NCBI RefSeq assembly: GCF_017357245.1
Contig: NZ_CP071612.1
Location: forward strand, 499,001-563,000
Reading direction: 5' to 3'
DNA length: 64,000 bases
Source: Rhizobium bangladeshense
GTDB lineage: Bacteria; Pseudomonadota; Alphaproteobacteria; Rhizobiales; Rhizobiaceae
Part shown: piece by piece, positions 41,767-49,664 of the stretch
How positions within the stretch are numbered: position 1 is the stretch's first letter
How the letters are laid out: each line of letters begins with the position of its first letter
Notes under the pieces: model-generated
The model's database searches: none
What the model saw: the letters and a program-made list of their open reading frames with translations, nothing else
What the model was told of the DNA's origin: nothing
Translations under genes and position numbers: made by a program

Positions 41767-44271
41767 GTGGACCAGATCGATTCCGACGCCTTGCTTCCTG
41801 CCGCCTTTACCCGCTGGTTTGCGGAAAAGGGCTGGCGCCCGCGCGCCCATCAGCTGGAGCTGCTCGCGCGCGCCGAGGCCGGCCAAAGCACGCTGCTGAT
41901 CGCGCCGACCGGCGCCGGCAAGACGCTTGCCGGTTTCCTGCCCTCGCTCACCGATCTCACCCGCCGCGGCAGGATCCCGCCCGGCTCCGCCTTCACCGGC
42001 ATCCATACGCTCTATGTCTCGCCGCTGAAGGCGCTGGCGATCGATATCGAGCGCAACCTGATGAAGCCCGTTCTGGAAATGGGCCTGCCCGTCACGATAG
42101 AAAACCGCACCGGCGATACGCCGAACGCCAAGCGCCAGCGCCAGAAGCTCAACCCGCCGGATATTCTGCTGACAACGCCGGAGCAGGTCGCCTTGCTTCT
42201 GGCGAACAGGGAGGCAGAGCGCTTCTTCAAGGACCTGAAATATGTCGTCCTCGACGAGCTGCATTCGCTCGTCACTTCCAAGCGCGGCCACATGCTTTCG
42301 CTCGGCCTTGCCCGTCTGCGCCGCCTTGCTCCCCATCTCAAGACCATCGGTCTGTCGGCGACCGTCGCTGAGCCGATGGACCTGCAGAAATGGCTGGTCG
42401 CCCAGGAGGAGGGGAGGGAGCATCATGCGGGGCTTGTCGTCGTGGAAGGCGGCGCCAAACCCGATATTTCGATCCTGCCGACCGAGGAGCGCATTCCTTG
42501 GGCCGGCCATTCCGCCAAATATGCCATCCCCGACGTCTACCGCCAACTTCTTGATCACAAGACGACGCTGCTTTTCGTCAATACCCGCAGCCAAGCGGAG
42601 ATGTTGTTCCAGGAACTCTGGACGATCAATGACGACAATCTGCCGATCGCGCTCCACCACGGCTCCCTCGATGTCGCCCAGCGCCGCAAGGTTGAGGCAG
42701 CCATGGCTGAAAACCGGCTGCGTGCCGTCGTCGCCACCTCCACGCTCGATCTCGGCATCGACTGGGGCGATGTCGATCTCGTCATCCATGTCGGCGCGCC
42801 GAAGGGGGCCTCGCGTCTTGCCCAGCGCATCGGCCGCGCCAATCACCGCATGGACGAGCCTTCGAAGGCAATCCTCGTGCCGGCCAACCGCTTCGAGGTG
42901 ATGGAGTGTCGGGCAGCGCTTGACGCCAATTATATCGGCGCCCAGGACACGCCGCCCGTCGGCCGCGGCGCGCTCGACGTGCTCGCCCAGCACGTGCTCG
43001 GCATGGCCTGCGCCGAACCCTTCGACATGCTGGAACTCTATGATGAAATCACCAGCGCCTCGCCCTATGCCGATCTCAGCTGGGAGACCTTCGAGCGTGT
43101 CGTCGATTTCGTCGCGACCGGCGGCTATGCGCTCCGGACCTACGAGCGTTACGCCCGCATCCGAAAGACCAAGGAGGGCCGCTGGCGCGTCTCCAATCCT
43201 GCCGTCGCCCAGCAATACCGCCTCAACCTCGGCACCATCGTCGAAAGCCCGATGCTGAACATCCGCATGGTCAAGCGCGGCGAGGGTGGACGGATCGGCC
43301 GTGGCGGCGCCACGCTGGGGAAGGTCGAGGAATATTTCCTCGAACAATTGTCGCCGGGCGATACTTTCGTCTTCTCCGGCAAGGTGTTGCGCTTCGAAGG
43401 CATTCGGGAAAATGAATGCCTGGCTTCGCAGGCCTTTTCGCTCGATCCGAAGATCCCGTCCTACAATGGCGGCAAGTTTCCGCTGTCGACCTATCTTGCC
43501 GAGCAAGTGCGGGCGATAATTGCCGATCCCGACCGCTGGTGCCATCTGCCGGATCAGGTGCGCGACTGGCTGTCGCTGCAGAACGACAAGTCGATGCTGC
43601 CGAAGCGTGACGAGTTCCTGATCGAAACGTTTCCTCGCGGCAGCCGCGGCTATATGGTCGCCTATCCCTTCGAAGGGCGTCTCGCCCACCAGACGCTCGG
43701 CATGCTGCTGACCCGCCGGCTGGAGCGGGCCGGTGCCAAGCCGCTTGGCTTCGTCGCCACCGACTATTCGCTCGCCGTCTGGGGCCTCGAGGATATGGGG
43801 CTGATGATCGCCAATGGTCGCCTCAGCCTCTCCGACCTCTTCGACGAAGACATGCTCGGCGACGACCTCGAAGCCTGGCTTGACGAATCCTTCCTGTTGA
43901 AGCGCACCTTCCGCAATTGCGCCGTGATTGCAGGCTTGATCGAGCGTCGCCATCCGGGCAAGGAGAAGAGCGGCCGCCAGATCACCGTCTCGGCCGACCT
44001 GATCTATGATGTGCTGCGCAGCCATGAGCCGGATCACATCCTGCTGCAGGCGACGCGCCAGGATGCGGCGACGGGGCTTTTGGATATAAGCCGTCTTGGC
44101 GATATGCTGATGCGAATCAGGGGCCACATCACCCATCGCCCTCTCGACCATATTTCCCCGCTCGCCGTGCCGGTGATGCTGGAGATCGGACGAGAGGCCG
44201 TACCTGGCGAGGCCCATGACGCGCTTTTGGCCGAGGCGGCGGACGATCTGATCGCCGAGGCCTTGGCGTAA
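41767..44271 (+). CDS. ligase-associated DEXH-box helicase (Lhr-like)
   Basis: An 834-residue SF2 DNA helicase of the Lhr-type, which in alphaproteobacteria is found with a DNA ligase and nuclease. Motifs: Walker A APTGAGKTLAGF (residues 45-60), DEXH box VVLDELHSL, motif III LSATVAEP, and motif VI QRIGRANHRMDEP. The C-terminal ~400 residues carry the Lhr core winged helix and DEAD-associated domain. The start is GTG at 41767. It is followed at 42 bases by pdeM, the usual partner. Its role is DNA repair or recombination (family knowledge). Confidence 0.92.
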   Translation: MDQIDSDALLPAAFTRWFAEKGWRPRAHQLELLARAEAGQSTLLIAPTGAGKTLAGFLPSLTDLTRRGRIPPGSAFTGIHTLYVSPLKALAIDIERNLMKPVLEMGLPVTIENRTGDTPNAKRQRQKLNPPDILLTTPEQVALLLANREAERFFKDLKYVVLDELHSLVTSKRGHMLSLGLARLRRLAPHLKTIGLSATVAEPMDLQKWLVAQEEGREHHAGLVVVEGGAKPDISILPTEERIPWAGHSAKYAIPDVYRQLLDHKTTLLFVNTRSQAEMLFQELWTINDDNLPIALHHGSLDVAQRRKVEAAMAENRLRAVVATSTLDLGIDWGDVDLVIHVGAPKGASRLAQRIGRANHRMDEPSKAILVPANRFEVMECRAALDANYIGAQDTPPVGRGALDVLAQHVLGMACAEPFDMLELYDEITSASPYADLSWETFERVVDFVATGGYALRTYERYARIRKTKEGRWRVSNPAVAQQYRLNLGTIVESPMLNIRMVKRGEGGRIGRGGATLGKVEEYFLEQLSPGDTFVFSGKVLRFEGIRENECLASQAFSLDPKIPSYNGGKFPLSTYLAEQVRAIIADPDRWCHLPDQVRDWLSLQNDKSMLPKRDEFLIETFPRGSRGYMVAYPFEGRLAHQTLGMLLTRRLERAGAKPLGFVATDYSLAVWGLEDMGLMIANGRLSLSDLFDEDMLGDDLEAWLDESFLLKRTFRNCAVIAGLIERRHPGKEKSGRQITVSADLIYDVLRSHEPDHILLQATRQDAATGLLDISRLGDMLMRIRGHITHRPLDHISPLAVPVMLEIGREAVPGEAHDALLAEAADDLIAEALA

Positions 44272-44313
44272 TATGGGGCCTGACCGAATTGGCCTGACGA
44301 GGATTGGGAAGTG

Positions 44314-45039
44314 ATGAACCGCCTGGCGCTGGCGCGCGACACATCGGGACTGGCCGCGACAGCGGCCGTCGAGACGTCGGTCCACGGCGTTGCTGCCGTC
44401 TGCGATCCGCTCGGCGCACTCTATCTGCCGGATACCGGCCTGCTCGTCGTCTCGGATCTGCATCTCGAAAAAGGGGCAGCCTTCGCTCGCCGCGGCATGA
44501 TGCTGCCGCCCTATGATACGCTGGCGACGCTGACCGTGCTCGCCGCCGTCATTTCCCGCTATAATCCCAAGCTCGTCGTCTCGCTCGGCGATAATTTCCA
44601 CGATCGCGTCGGTTCCGCGCATCTGCCGGAAAATTTCCGCGCATTGATCGTGACGATGTCGCGCGGCCGCGAATGGATCTGGGTCAATGGGAATCACGAT
44701 CCAGATGGTGTTGTCGATCTGCCGGGCGCCTCGGTCGACGAGATGCATTATGCCGGCCTGACCTTCCGCCACGAGCCCAGGAATGGCTTGCAGAGCGGCG
44801 AAATCGCCGGCCATCTCCATCCTTCGGCGACGGTGCGCCGGCGCGAAAGATCCATCCGCCGCCCCTGTTTCGCCACCGACGGCGCCCGGCTCCTCATGCC
44901 GGCATTCGGGGTGATGAGCGGCGGTCTCGACCTTGGCCATCAGGCGATGAGGGGCCTATTCGACAAACCGTCGTTGGTGGCGCATCTGCTGGGGCGGGAC
45001 CGGATCTATTCGGTCCGGTACGGGAATTTGCGGGGGTAA
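44314..45039 (+). CDS. pdeM: ligase-associated metallophosphoesterase PdeM
   Basis: A 241-residue calcineurin-like phosphoesterase, called ligase-associated DNA damage response endonuclease PdeM. The metal-binding motifs are VVSDLHLEKG, LGDNFHD, NGNHDPD and AGHLHPS, ending near RRPCFATDGARLLMPAFG. The family is known to act on DNA or cyclic dinucleotides and to sit with the Lhr-like helicase. I chose ATG 44314; a GTG at 44311 lies directly before it. The canonical ligase and exonuclease genes of this cluster are not in the window. Confidence 0.92.
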   Translation: MNRLALARDTSGLAATAAVETSVHGVAAVCDPLGALYLPDTGLLVVSDLHLEKGAAFARRGMMLPPYDTLATLTVLAAVISRYNPKLVVSLGDNFHDRVGSAHLPENFRALIVTMSRGREWIWVNGNHDPDGVVDLPGASVDEMHYAGLTFRHEPRNGLQSGEIAGHLHPSATVRRRERSIRRPCFATDGARLLMPAFGVMSGGLDLGHQAMRGLFDKPSLVAHLLGRDRIYSVRYGNLRG

Positions 45040-45081
45040 TGCCTGTCCTGAATCAAGCGTGCCGATGGCGCGCTTTTCAAT

Positions 45082-45663
45082 TCAATCGCACCCCCGCAAC
45101 TGCTGCTGATACGTCGCCGCCATCCGCGCAAACTTCTGCGCCGTCTGCTGCAATTGGCCGTTCGAGCGCCAGTCGCCGCGCTTATATCCGGTCGGACCGG
45201 AATAATAGGCGAGATAGAGGTTATAGGCATCGTTGAGCGGAATGCCGGTCTCGGCGCTGTTCTGGTAATGATACCAGCCGATGAAATCGATTGCGTCGGT
45301 GAAATTCGTCCGCCGCGCCGCCCAGTTCCCCGTCTGCGACTGGTAGTGATCCCATGTCCCGTCGAGCGCTTGCGAATAGCCGTAGGCGGTCGACGGCCGG
45401 GTCCAGGGAATGAAGCCGAAGAGCTTGGTGCGCGGTGGCCGCGCATAAGGCTGGAAGCCGGATTCTGTGTACATCGTTGCCATCAGGATCGGTACGGGCA
45501 CGCCGTACTTCTTCTCCGTCCGCTCCGCTGCCCTCTGCCAGCTGGAGAAAAGACCTTCACGCTGGTCGAAGACGGCGCAGATGTTCCTCGTCTGCCTGGG
45601 CGCAGTCGCGCAGCCGGCAAGCAGCGCGAGACCCAGGGCGGTCAGAATGATACGAGTACGCAT
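45082..45663 (-). CDS. lytic transglycosylase-like lipoprotein
   Basis: A 193-residue lipoprotein with a lysozyme-like SLT fold, predicted to cut or bind peptidoglycan. The signal peptide is MRTRIILTALGLALLAGC (lipobox LAGC). The catalytic Glu lies in TMYTESGFQP, followed by WTRPSTAYGYSQALDGTWDHYQ and NLYLAYYSGPTGYKRGDW, all typical of the SLT/TGL region. The domain fills almost the entire chain, so it is a compact enzyme. It is preceded by a GAGAGG-type ribosome site and stands alone, convergent with pdeM. Confidence 0.85.
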   Translation of the reverse strand: MRTRIILTALGLALLAGCATAPRQTRNICAVFDQREGLFSSWQRAAERTEKKYGVPVPILMATMYTESGFQPYARPPRTKLFGFIPWTRPSTAYGYSQALDGTWDHYQSQTGNWAARRTNFTDAIDFIGWYHYQNSAETGIPLNDAYNLYLAYYSGPTGYKRGDWRSNGQLQQTAQKFARMAATYQQQLRGCD

Positions 45664-45754
45664 GACAAAACCTCTCGCTTCCGAGAGATTACTAACTCGT
45701 AAATGTTAAGGAGCGGTTTTTAGTCGAATACGAACTTCTCCAGGCAACCCTTGC

Positions 45755-46312
45755 CTACGCCTTGACCGGCTCGTAGCGCAGGATCAACGCGCCGCTTGCC
45801 GTAGTCGACGATTCGAGCAATTTCAGCGGCACCTGATCCTGTCCTGGTTTGAAGAGCGGATTGCCGCCACCGAGAATGACCGGCACCACACATATCCTGA
45901 TCTCATCGATAAGACCGGCCTTCAGCAGACTGTCGGCGAGCGCGGCGCTACCGAAGATGAAGATTGTCTTGCCGTCCTCCTGCTTCAGCCTGGTCAGTTC
46001 GGGGATAGGATCGCTGACGATACGGGCATTGTTCCAGCCGGGCTCGGTCATCGTTCGAGAGACGGCGATCTTGGCAATGCCATTCATATAGGCCTTGATC
46101 TTGTCGTCGTCCTCGGCGGTTGGCCAATAGGCGGCCATGCCCTCATAGGTCTTGCGGCCGAAGACCAGGAGATCGCCTTCCTCGCCGAACTGCTCGGCAT
46201 AGCGCTTGAGCTCCGGCCCCCAGGCGAGATTGTGGAAGTCGATATCCCACGGCTTAGCTCCCTCGAAATAGCCATCGAGCGTCATCAGATTCCAGACGAC
46301 AAGCTTCCGCAT
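45755..46312 (-). CDS. dihydrofolate reductase/RibD C-terminal-like reductase
   Basis: A 185-residue NADPH-type reductase of the RibD C-terminal (dihydrofolate reductase-like) family. The fold blocks are MRKLVVWNLMTLDGYFEG, LLVFGRKTYEGMAAYWP and IFIFGSAALADSLLKAGLIDEIRICVVPVILGGG. Such proteins are often near TetR or sigma-factor regulators and YciI proteins; the substrate is unknown. I chose ATG 46312 with GGAGGA directly upstream. It is divergent from the TetR gene, and the palindromes at 46443-46482 lie between the two, so it may be controlled by that regulator. Confidence 0.88.
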   Translation of the reverse strand: MRKLVVWNLMTLDGYFEGAKPWDIDFHNLAWGPELKRYAEQFGEEGDLLVFGRKTYEGMAAYWPTAEDDDKIKAYMNGIAKIAVSRTMTEPGWNNARIVSDPIPELTRLKQEDGKTIFIFGSAALADSLLKAGLIDEIRICVVPVILGGGNPLFKPGQDQVPLKLLESSTTASGALILRYEPVKA

Positions 46313-46442
46313 TTTATCCTCCTTCGCGGCACGAACTGCTTTCAATAGGCAACTGGTTCAGCATAGAGAGACCGATATCAATTTGCAAGCGGTTTTAATG
46401 CGGGCGGCTGACATTGAGGCCAGTTTCGGCGCTTGACTTCCC

Positions 46443-46482
46443 TAGGTCGATTGTCCTAACACCTTCTAGGTCAATTGACCTA
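46443..46482. promoter_or_regulatory. two TetR-type operator palindromes
   Basis: The site TAGGTCAATTGACCTA (46467-46482) is a perfect 16-base palindrome. TAGGTCGATTGTCCTA (46443-46458) matches it except at two bases. Their centres are 24 bases apart. They lie between divergent genes, 41 bases from the TetR ATG, so they probably bind this regulator as two dimers. Confidence 0.8.
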
Positions 46483-46523
46483 CGAGTTGTACTGGCGCCT
46501 TTGGAAACAGCGGGAGGATGAGA

Positions 46524-47132
46524 ATGGTTGCCGCGGCCACACGACAGCAGATAGTGGAGGCCGCCGACGGGCTTTTCTACGAGAGAGGCTTCGAGGCAAC
46601 GTCCTTTGCCGACATTGCGGGGATAGTCGGACTCTCCCGAGGCAATTTTTACTATCATTTCAAGACGAAGGACGAGCTTCTCGATGCGGTGATCACCCAT
46701 CGCCTCGTCAAAACGAGGTCAATGCTCAATGTGTGGGAGGCGAACGGCGAAACACCTGAGGAGCGCATTCTCAGTTTCGTCGATCTCCTCGTCGTGAACC
46801 GGACCAAGATCATGGCCCACGGTTGCCCGGTCGGTACGCTTTGCAACGAACTCGCCAAGCTGGATCACCTTGCCAAGGGCCGGGCAACCGAGCTTTTCGA
46901 TCTCTTTCGCCATTGGCTCTCACGTCAGTTCATTGCGTTCGGCCGCGAGAATGAGGCCGATGCGCTTGCCATGCACATTCTGATGCGAAGCCAGGGCGTT
47001 GCGACGCTCGCAGCCGCCTACCGCGACGAAATCTTTGTTCGAAACGAGGTGGAAAACATGCGCGGATGGCTGGCGGCGCAGCGGCCCGGAATACCCGTTT
47101 TTCCCGAAACTCTTTCCCGACAGCTTTCCTAA
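46524..47132 (+). CDS. TetR-family transcriptional regulator
   Basis: A 202-residue regulator. The N-terminal helix-turn-helix is TRQQIVEAADGLFYERGFEATSFADIAGIVGLSRGNFYYHFKTKDELLDAVI. The C-terminal ligand domain includes GCPVGTLCNELAKLDHL, with two cysteines that may be redox or ligand sensors. I chose ATG 46524, six bases after GGGAGG; the ATG at 46518 abuts that site. It is followed at 12 bases by the YciI gene and is divergent from the RibD-like reductase gene. Two palindromes upstream are its likely operators. The effector is unknown; electrophiles are a fair guess in view of the neighbours. Confidence 0.92.
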   Translation: MVAAATRQQIVEAADGLFYERGFEATSFADIAGIVGLSRGNFYYHFKTKDELLDAVITHRLVKTRSMLNVWEANGETPEERILSFVDLLVVNRTKIMAHGCPVGTLCNELAKLDHLAKGRATELFDLFRHWLSRQFIAFGRENEADALAMHILMRSQGVATLAAAYRDEIFVRNEVENMRGWLAAQRPGIPVFPETLSRQLS

Positions 47133-47144
47133 AGGAGCCCTTGC

Positions 47145-47432
47145 ATGTTTTTCATCACACTGAAGTTTTCTGATGGCAAGGCGAAAGCGCCCGTTCTGAT
47201 GGAGGCGCACAATGCCTGGCTCAAACGCGGCTTCGACGACGGAATTTTTCTTCTCGCCGGCGGCCTTCAGCCGAGCGCAGGTGGAGCGGTCGTCGCGCAC
47301 AACACCTCACGCTCCGAACTTGAAACCCGGATTCAGCAGGATCCTTTTGTAGCCGAAGGCGTCGTCAGCGCCGATATTCTGGAAATTGCCCCGGCCCGCG
47401 TCGATGAGCGGCTCGCCTTTCTGAAGGCATGA
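47145..47432 (+). CDS. YciI-family protein
   Basis: A 95-residue YciI-like protein (dimeric alpha-beta barrel of the ferredoxin-like type). The family pattern is LKFSDGKAKAPVLMEAHNAWLKRGFDDGIFLLAGGLQPSAGGA, followed by QQDPFVAEGVVSADILEIAPARVDERLAF. The His of 'MEAHNAWL' and the Asp of 'QQDPF' are the typical active-site residues, but the reaction is unknown. It starts 12 bases after the TetR stop with GGAG upstream, so it is in an operon with its regulator. Confidence 0.9.
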   Translation: MFFITLKFSDGKAKAPVLMEAHNAWLKRGFDDGIFLLAGGLQPSAGGAVVAHNTSRSELETRIQQDPFVAEGVVSADILEIAPARVDERLAFLKA

Positions 47433-47468
47433 GATGCAGGCGCGACGTTTTTGCCATGTGGCGCCGGA

Positions 47469-48269
47469 TCAGTCCTTGCGGAAGATCAGGCTGGCACTCC
47501 AGCCGGTGACGATCGCGAGCAATACGGCTGCAAAGCCGTAGAGGATCGGCTGCTCATGGGCCGCATCGGTGATCGTCTGCTCGATGCCCGTCTTGATGAC
47601 GCGCAGCGGCAGCGATTTTTCGGTGATGAGACTGCCGCTCTTGAAGAGATAGGCGCGCACCGTATGCACCCCGTTCGGAATATTTGCAGGCAGGCGCAGA
47701 CTCGCCTTGAAGAGGTTCGATGAAACGAACCGCACGCCGCTCGGGTTCCGGTCGTAAAGGGCGCCTCCCTGCTGCAGCCGCAGGAAAGCCTGACGGAACT
47801 CGCCGAGATTGCTGCCGTCGCCGACGAAGCCCACCGGTGTCAGCGGAATGTGGTCGATGCCGATCCCTTGATCGGTCAGTTCGAGCGGCGTCGTCAGGTC
47901 GTCGATCATGCGCGAGCTCGACATCGAGTAGGAATGCGGCACCGCCTCGAAGGTCATCGAGCGCCTGTTCACCCAGATGCCGAAGACGCGCTCCTTCTTG
48001 CGCACCGTCGCATCCTCGCGTGGGCCTTCCAGCACCACGACCACGTCATACTGGCCGATGGCGAGCAGCAGCTGGTCGGTGTTCGAAAGCGCTCCGAAGA
48101 TAGTGAGATCCGCGCCGTGGAAATCCGAAGTGATGGCGATTTCGCTGGTCGACGTGCCGATCTCAAGACCTTCGCGCACCGCTTCCGTCGCCTGCCCGGG
48201 CAGCCATTGCGCCCCGGCAACGGCCGGCAGCAGGCAAAGGAACAGGAGGATCGAGGCAAGCAGGCGCAT
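47469..48269 (-). CDS. TIGR02186 family membrane-anchored protein
   Basis: A 266-residue exported protein with a signal peptide (MRLLASILLFLCLLPAVAGA), a ~200-residue periplasmic part of beta-rich character (EGLEIGTSTSEIAITSDFHGADLTIFGAL... GVHTVRAYLFKSGSLI) and a single C-terminal transmembrane helix (LYGFAAVLLAIVTGWSASLIF) with a short basic tail. This is the pattern of the TIGR02186 (alpha-proteobacterial transmembrane) family, which is often adjacent to TSUP permeases. Function is unknown. Its ATG overlaps the TSUP stop (TGATG), so it is translationally coupled to the permease and probably serves the same process. Confidence 0.87.
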   Translation of the reverse strand: MRLLASILLFLCLLPAVAGAQWLPGQATEAVREGLEIGTSTSEIAITSDFHGADLTIFGALSNTDQLLLAIGQYDVVVVLEGPREDATVRKKERVFGIWVNRRSMTFEAVPHSYSMSSSRMIDDLTTPLELTDQGIGIDHIPLTPVGFVGDGSNLGEFRQAFLRLQQGGALYDRNPSGVRFVSSNLFKASLRLPANIPNGVHTVRAYLFKSGSLITEKSLPLRVIKTGIEQTITDAAHEQPILYGFAAVLLAIVTGWSASLIFRKD

Positions 48270-49192
48270 CAGTTGCCTGCTCCCATCACGACCGAATAGA
48301 CGTCGGCAGGTGTCACCACCAGCGCAATCGCCAGACGGAGGCCGACGGCAAGAACCAGCAGGCCCAGCAGGGCGCGCAGCTGCTCGCCGCGCAGCTTCTG
48401 GCCAACGCGCACGCCGTATTGCGCGCCGATGACGCCTGCCACCATCAGGATGAAGGCGAGTACGATATCGACGGAATAGTTCGTCGCCGCCTGCACGATC
48501 GTCGTATAGGCGGTCACGAAGATGATCTGGTAGAGCGAGGTGCCGACCACGACATTGGTCGGAATACGCAGGAGATAGATCATCGCAGGCACCATGATGA
48601 AGCCGCCGCCGACGCCCATGATCGAGGTGAGGATGCCGATCGCAAAGCCGAGCGCGATGATCGGAATGACGCTGAGATAGATCTTCGATTTCTTGAAGCG
48701 CACCTTGAGCGGCAGCTTGTGCACCCAGTGCTGGTGCCCGGGCTTGCGTGGCGCCGGCGGTTCGTTGCGGGCAGCCCGCCGCATGGCATTGATGCTTTCG
48801 AGCAGCATCAGCCCACCGACAGTGCCGAGGAAGATGACGTACATCAGCGAGATCATGAGATCGAGCTGACCCACCCTCCGCAAAAGCGAAAAGATCCAGA
48901 TGCCGACCGTGGCGCCTGAAAGACCGCCGGCCAAAAGCACCGTGCCGAGCTTCACGTCGAGCGTGCCGCGCCGGAAATGGGTGATCGCACCCGATATCGA
49001 CGACGCCACAACCTGGTTTGCGCCGGTGGCGACTGCGACGACAGGCGGGATATTGTAGAAGATCAACAGCGGGGTGATGAGAAAGCCGCCCCCGACGCCG
49101 AACATTCCGGACAGGAAGCCGACGGCCGCCCCCATGCCGAGAATGATGAATATATTCACCGACAATTCTGCGATAGGCAGATAGATTGTCAC
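48269..49192 (-). CDS. TSUP-family permease (TauE/SafE)
   Basis: A 307-residue integral membrane protein of the TSUP family, which transports sulfur-containing anions such as sulfite, sulfoacetate or thiosulfate, or other small organic acids. The duplicated family motif is visible as GMGAAVGFLSGMFGVGGGFLITPLL and GFAIGILTSIMGVGGGFIMVPAMIYLL. About eight hydrophobic segments flank a hydrophilic middle loop rich in basic residues. I chose the GTG at 49192 (VTIYLPIAELSVNIFIIL); the frame reaching 49237 starts with GTG too and cannot be excluded. The coupled downstream gene encodes a TIGR02186 protein. The substrate cannot be told. Confidence 0.85.
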   Translation of the reverse strand: MTIYLPIAELSVNIFIILGMGAAVGFLSGMFGVGGGFLITPLLIFYNIPPVVAVATGANQVVASSISGAITHFRRGTLDVKLGTVLLAGGLSGATVGIWIFSLLRRVGQLDLMISLMYVIFLGTVGGLMLLESINAMRRAARNEPPAPRKPGHQHWVHKLPLKVRFKKSKIYLSVIPIIALGFAIGILTSIMGVGGGFIMVPAMIYLLRIPTNVVVGTSLYQIIFVTAYTTIVQAATNYSVDIVLAFILMVAGVIGAQYGVRVGQKLRGEQLRALLGLLVLAVGLRLAIALVVTPADVYSVVMGAGN

Positions 49193-49664
49193 AACCGACC
49201 CCGAATGATGACCGCTCCTGCCGGGCGGTTCTGGCACGTCCCCGTTCGAATGCGCACCATACTGTGAAATCGTTGCCAGAGGCTTTCGATCGGCCCCGAT
49301 TGATGGAGATCGACGGCAGGAGATTCGGCAATGCGCGGATCGATATGTCCGGCATAATTCGGCTTTTTTCAGGTTTTGTGACGAGGGTTGGAAAAATTCG
49401 GAAAAGCTTGCGGCAGAGCGCTGCCAGGCCAGCGCCGATGGCTGCTCCTTGCCTAACCCGGCTTAAATTTTGAGAGACTTGGCGGGTGAAGGGAGAGGTC
49501 GCGGCACGTCCCCTTCTCCCCGAGGAGAGAAGAGGGAGTCGAAACGCTGCGGCATTTCCCTTTGCTCTGTTAAGGGGCCCCCAAGGACGGGAGAAGCCTG
49601 TGCTTGCTCGATCAAGGCACGGTGCCGGCAGCGGACGGACAGCGCCTTCCCGCGTCGATGCGCC
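49193..49664. other. intergenic stretch with a RIME-like fragment
   Basis: This 472-base gap has no supported gene. At 49503-49521 the minus strand carries GGGGAGAAGGGGACGTGCC, which matches the phoR-pstS element (11015-11032) with one insertion. The rest shows only short unnatural frames. A further GC-rich palindromic patch (GGGGCCCCCAAGG, near 49574) may belong to the same decayed repeat. Confidence 0.45.

Noticed and set aside
41683..44940. Very long open frame (1085 codons) opposite the helicase and pdeM genes
   Set aside because: It is antisense to two well-supported genes, with a His/Gln/Gly/Arg-rich translation. Such frames arise in GC-rich genomes with few stop codons in the reverse phase.
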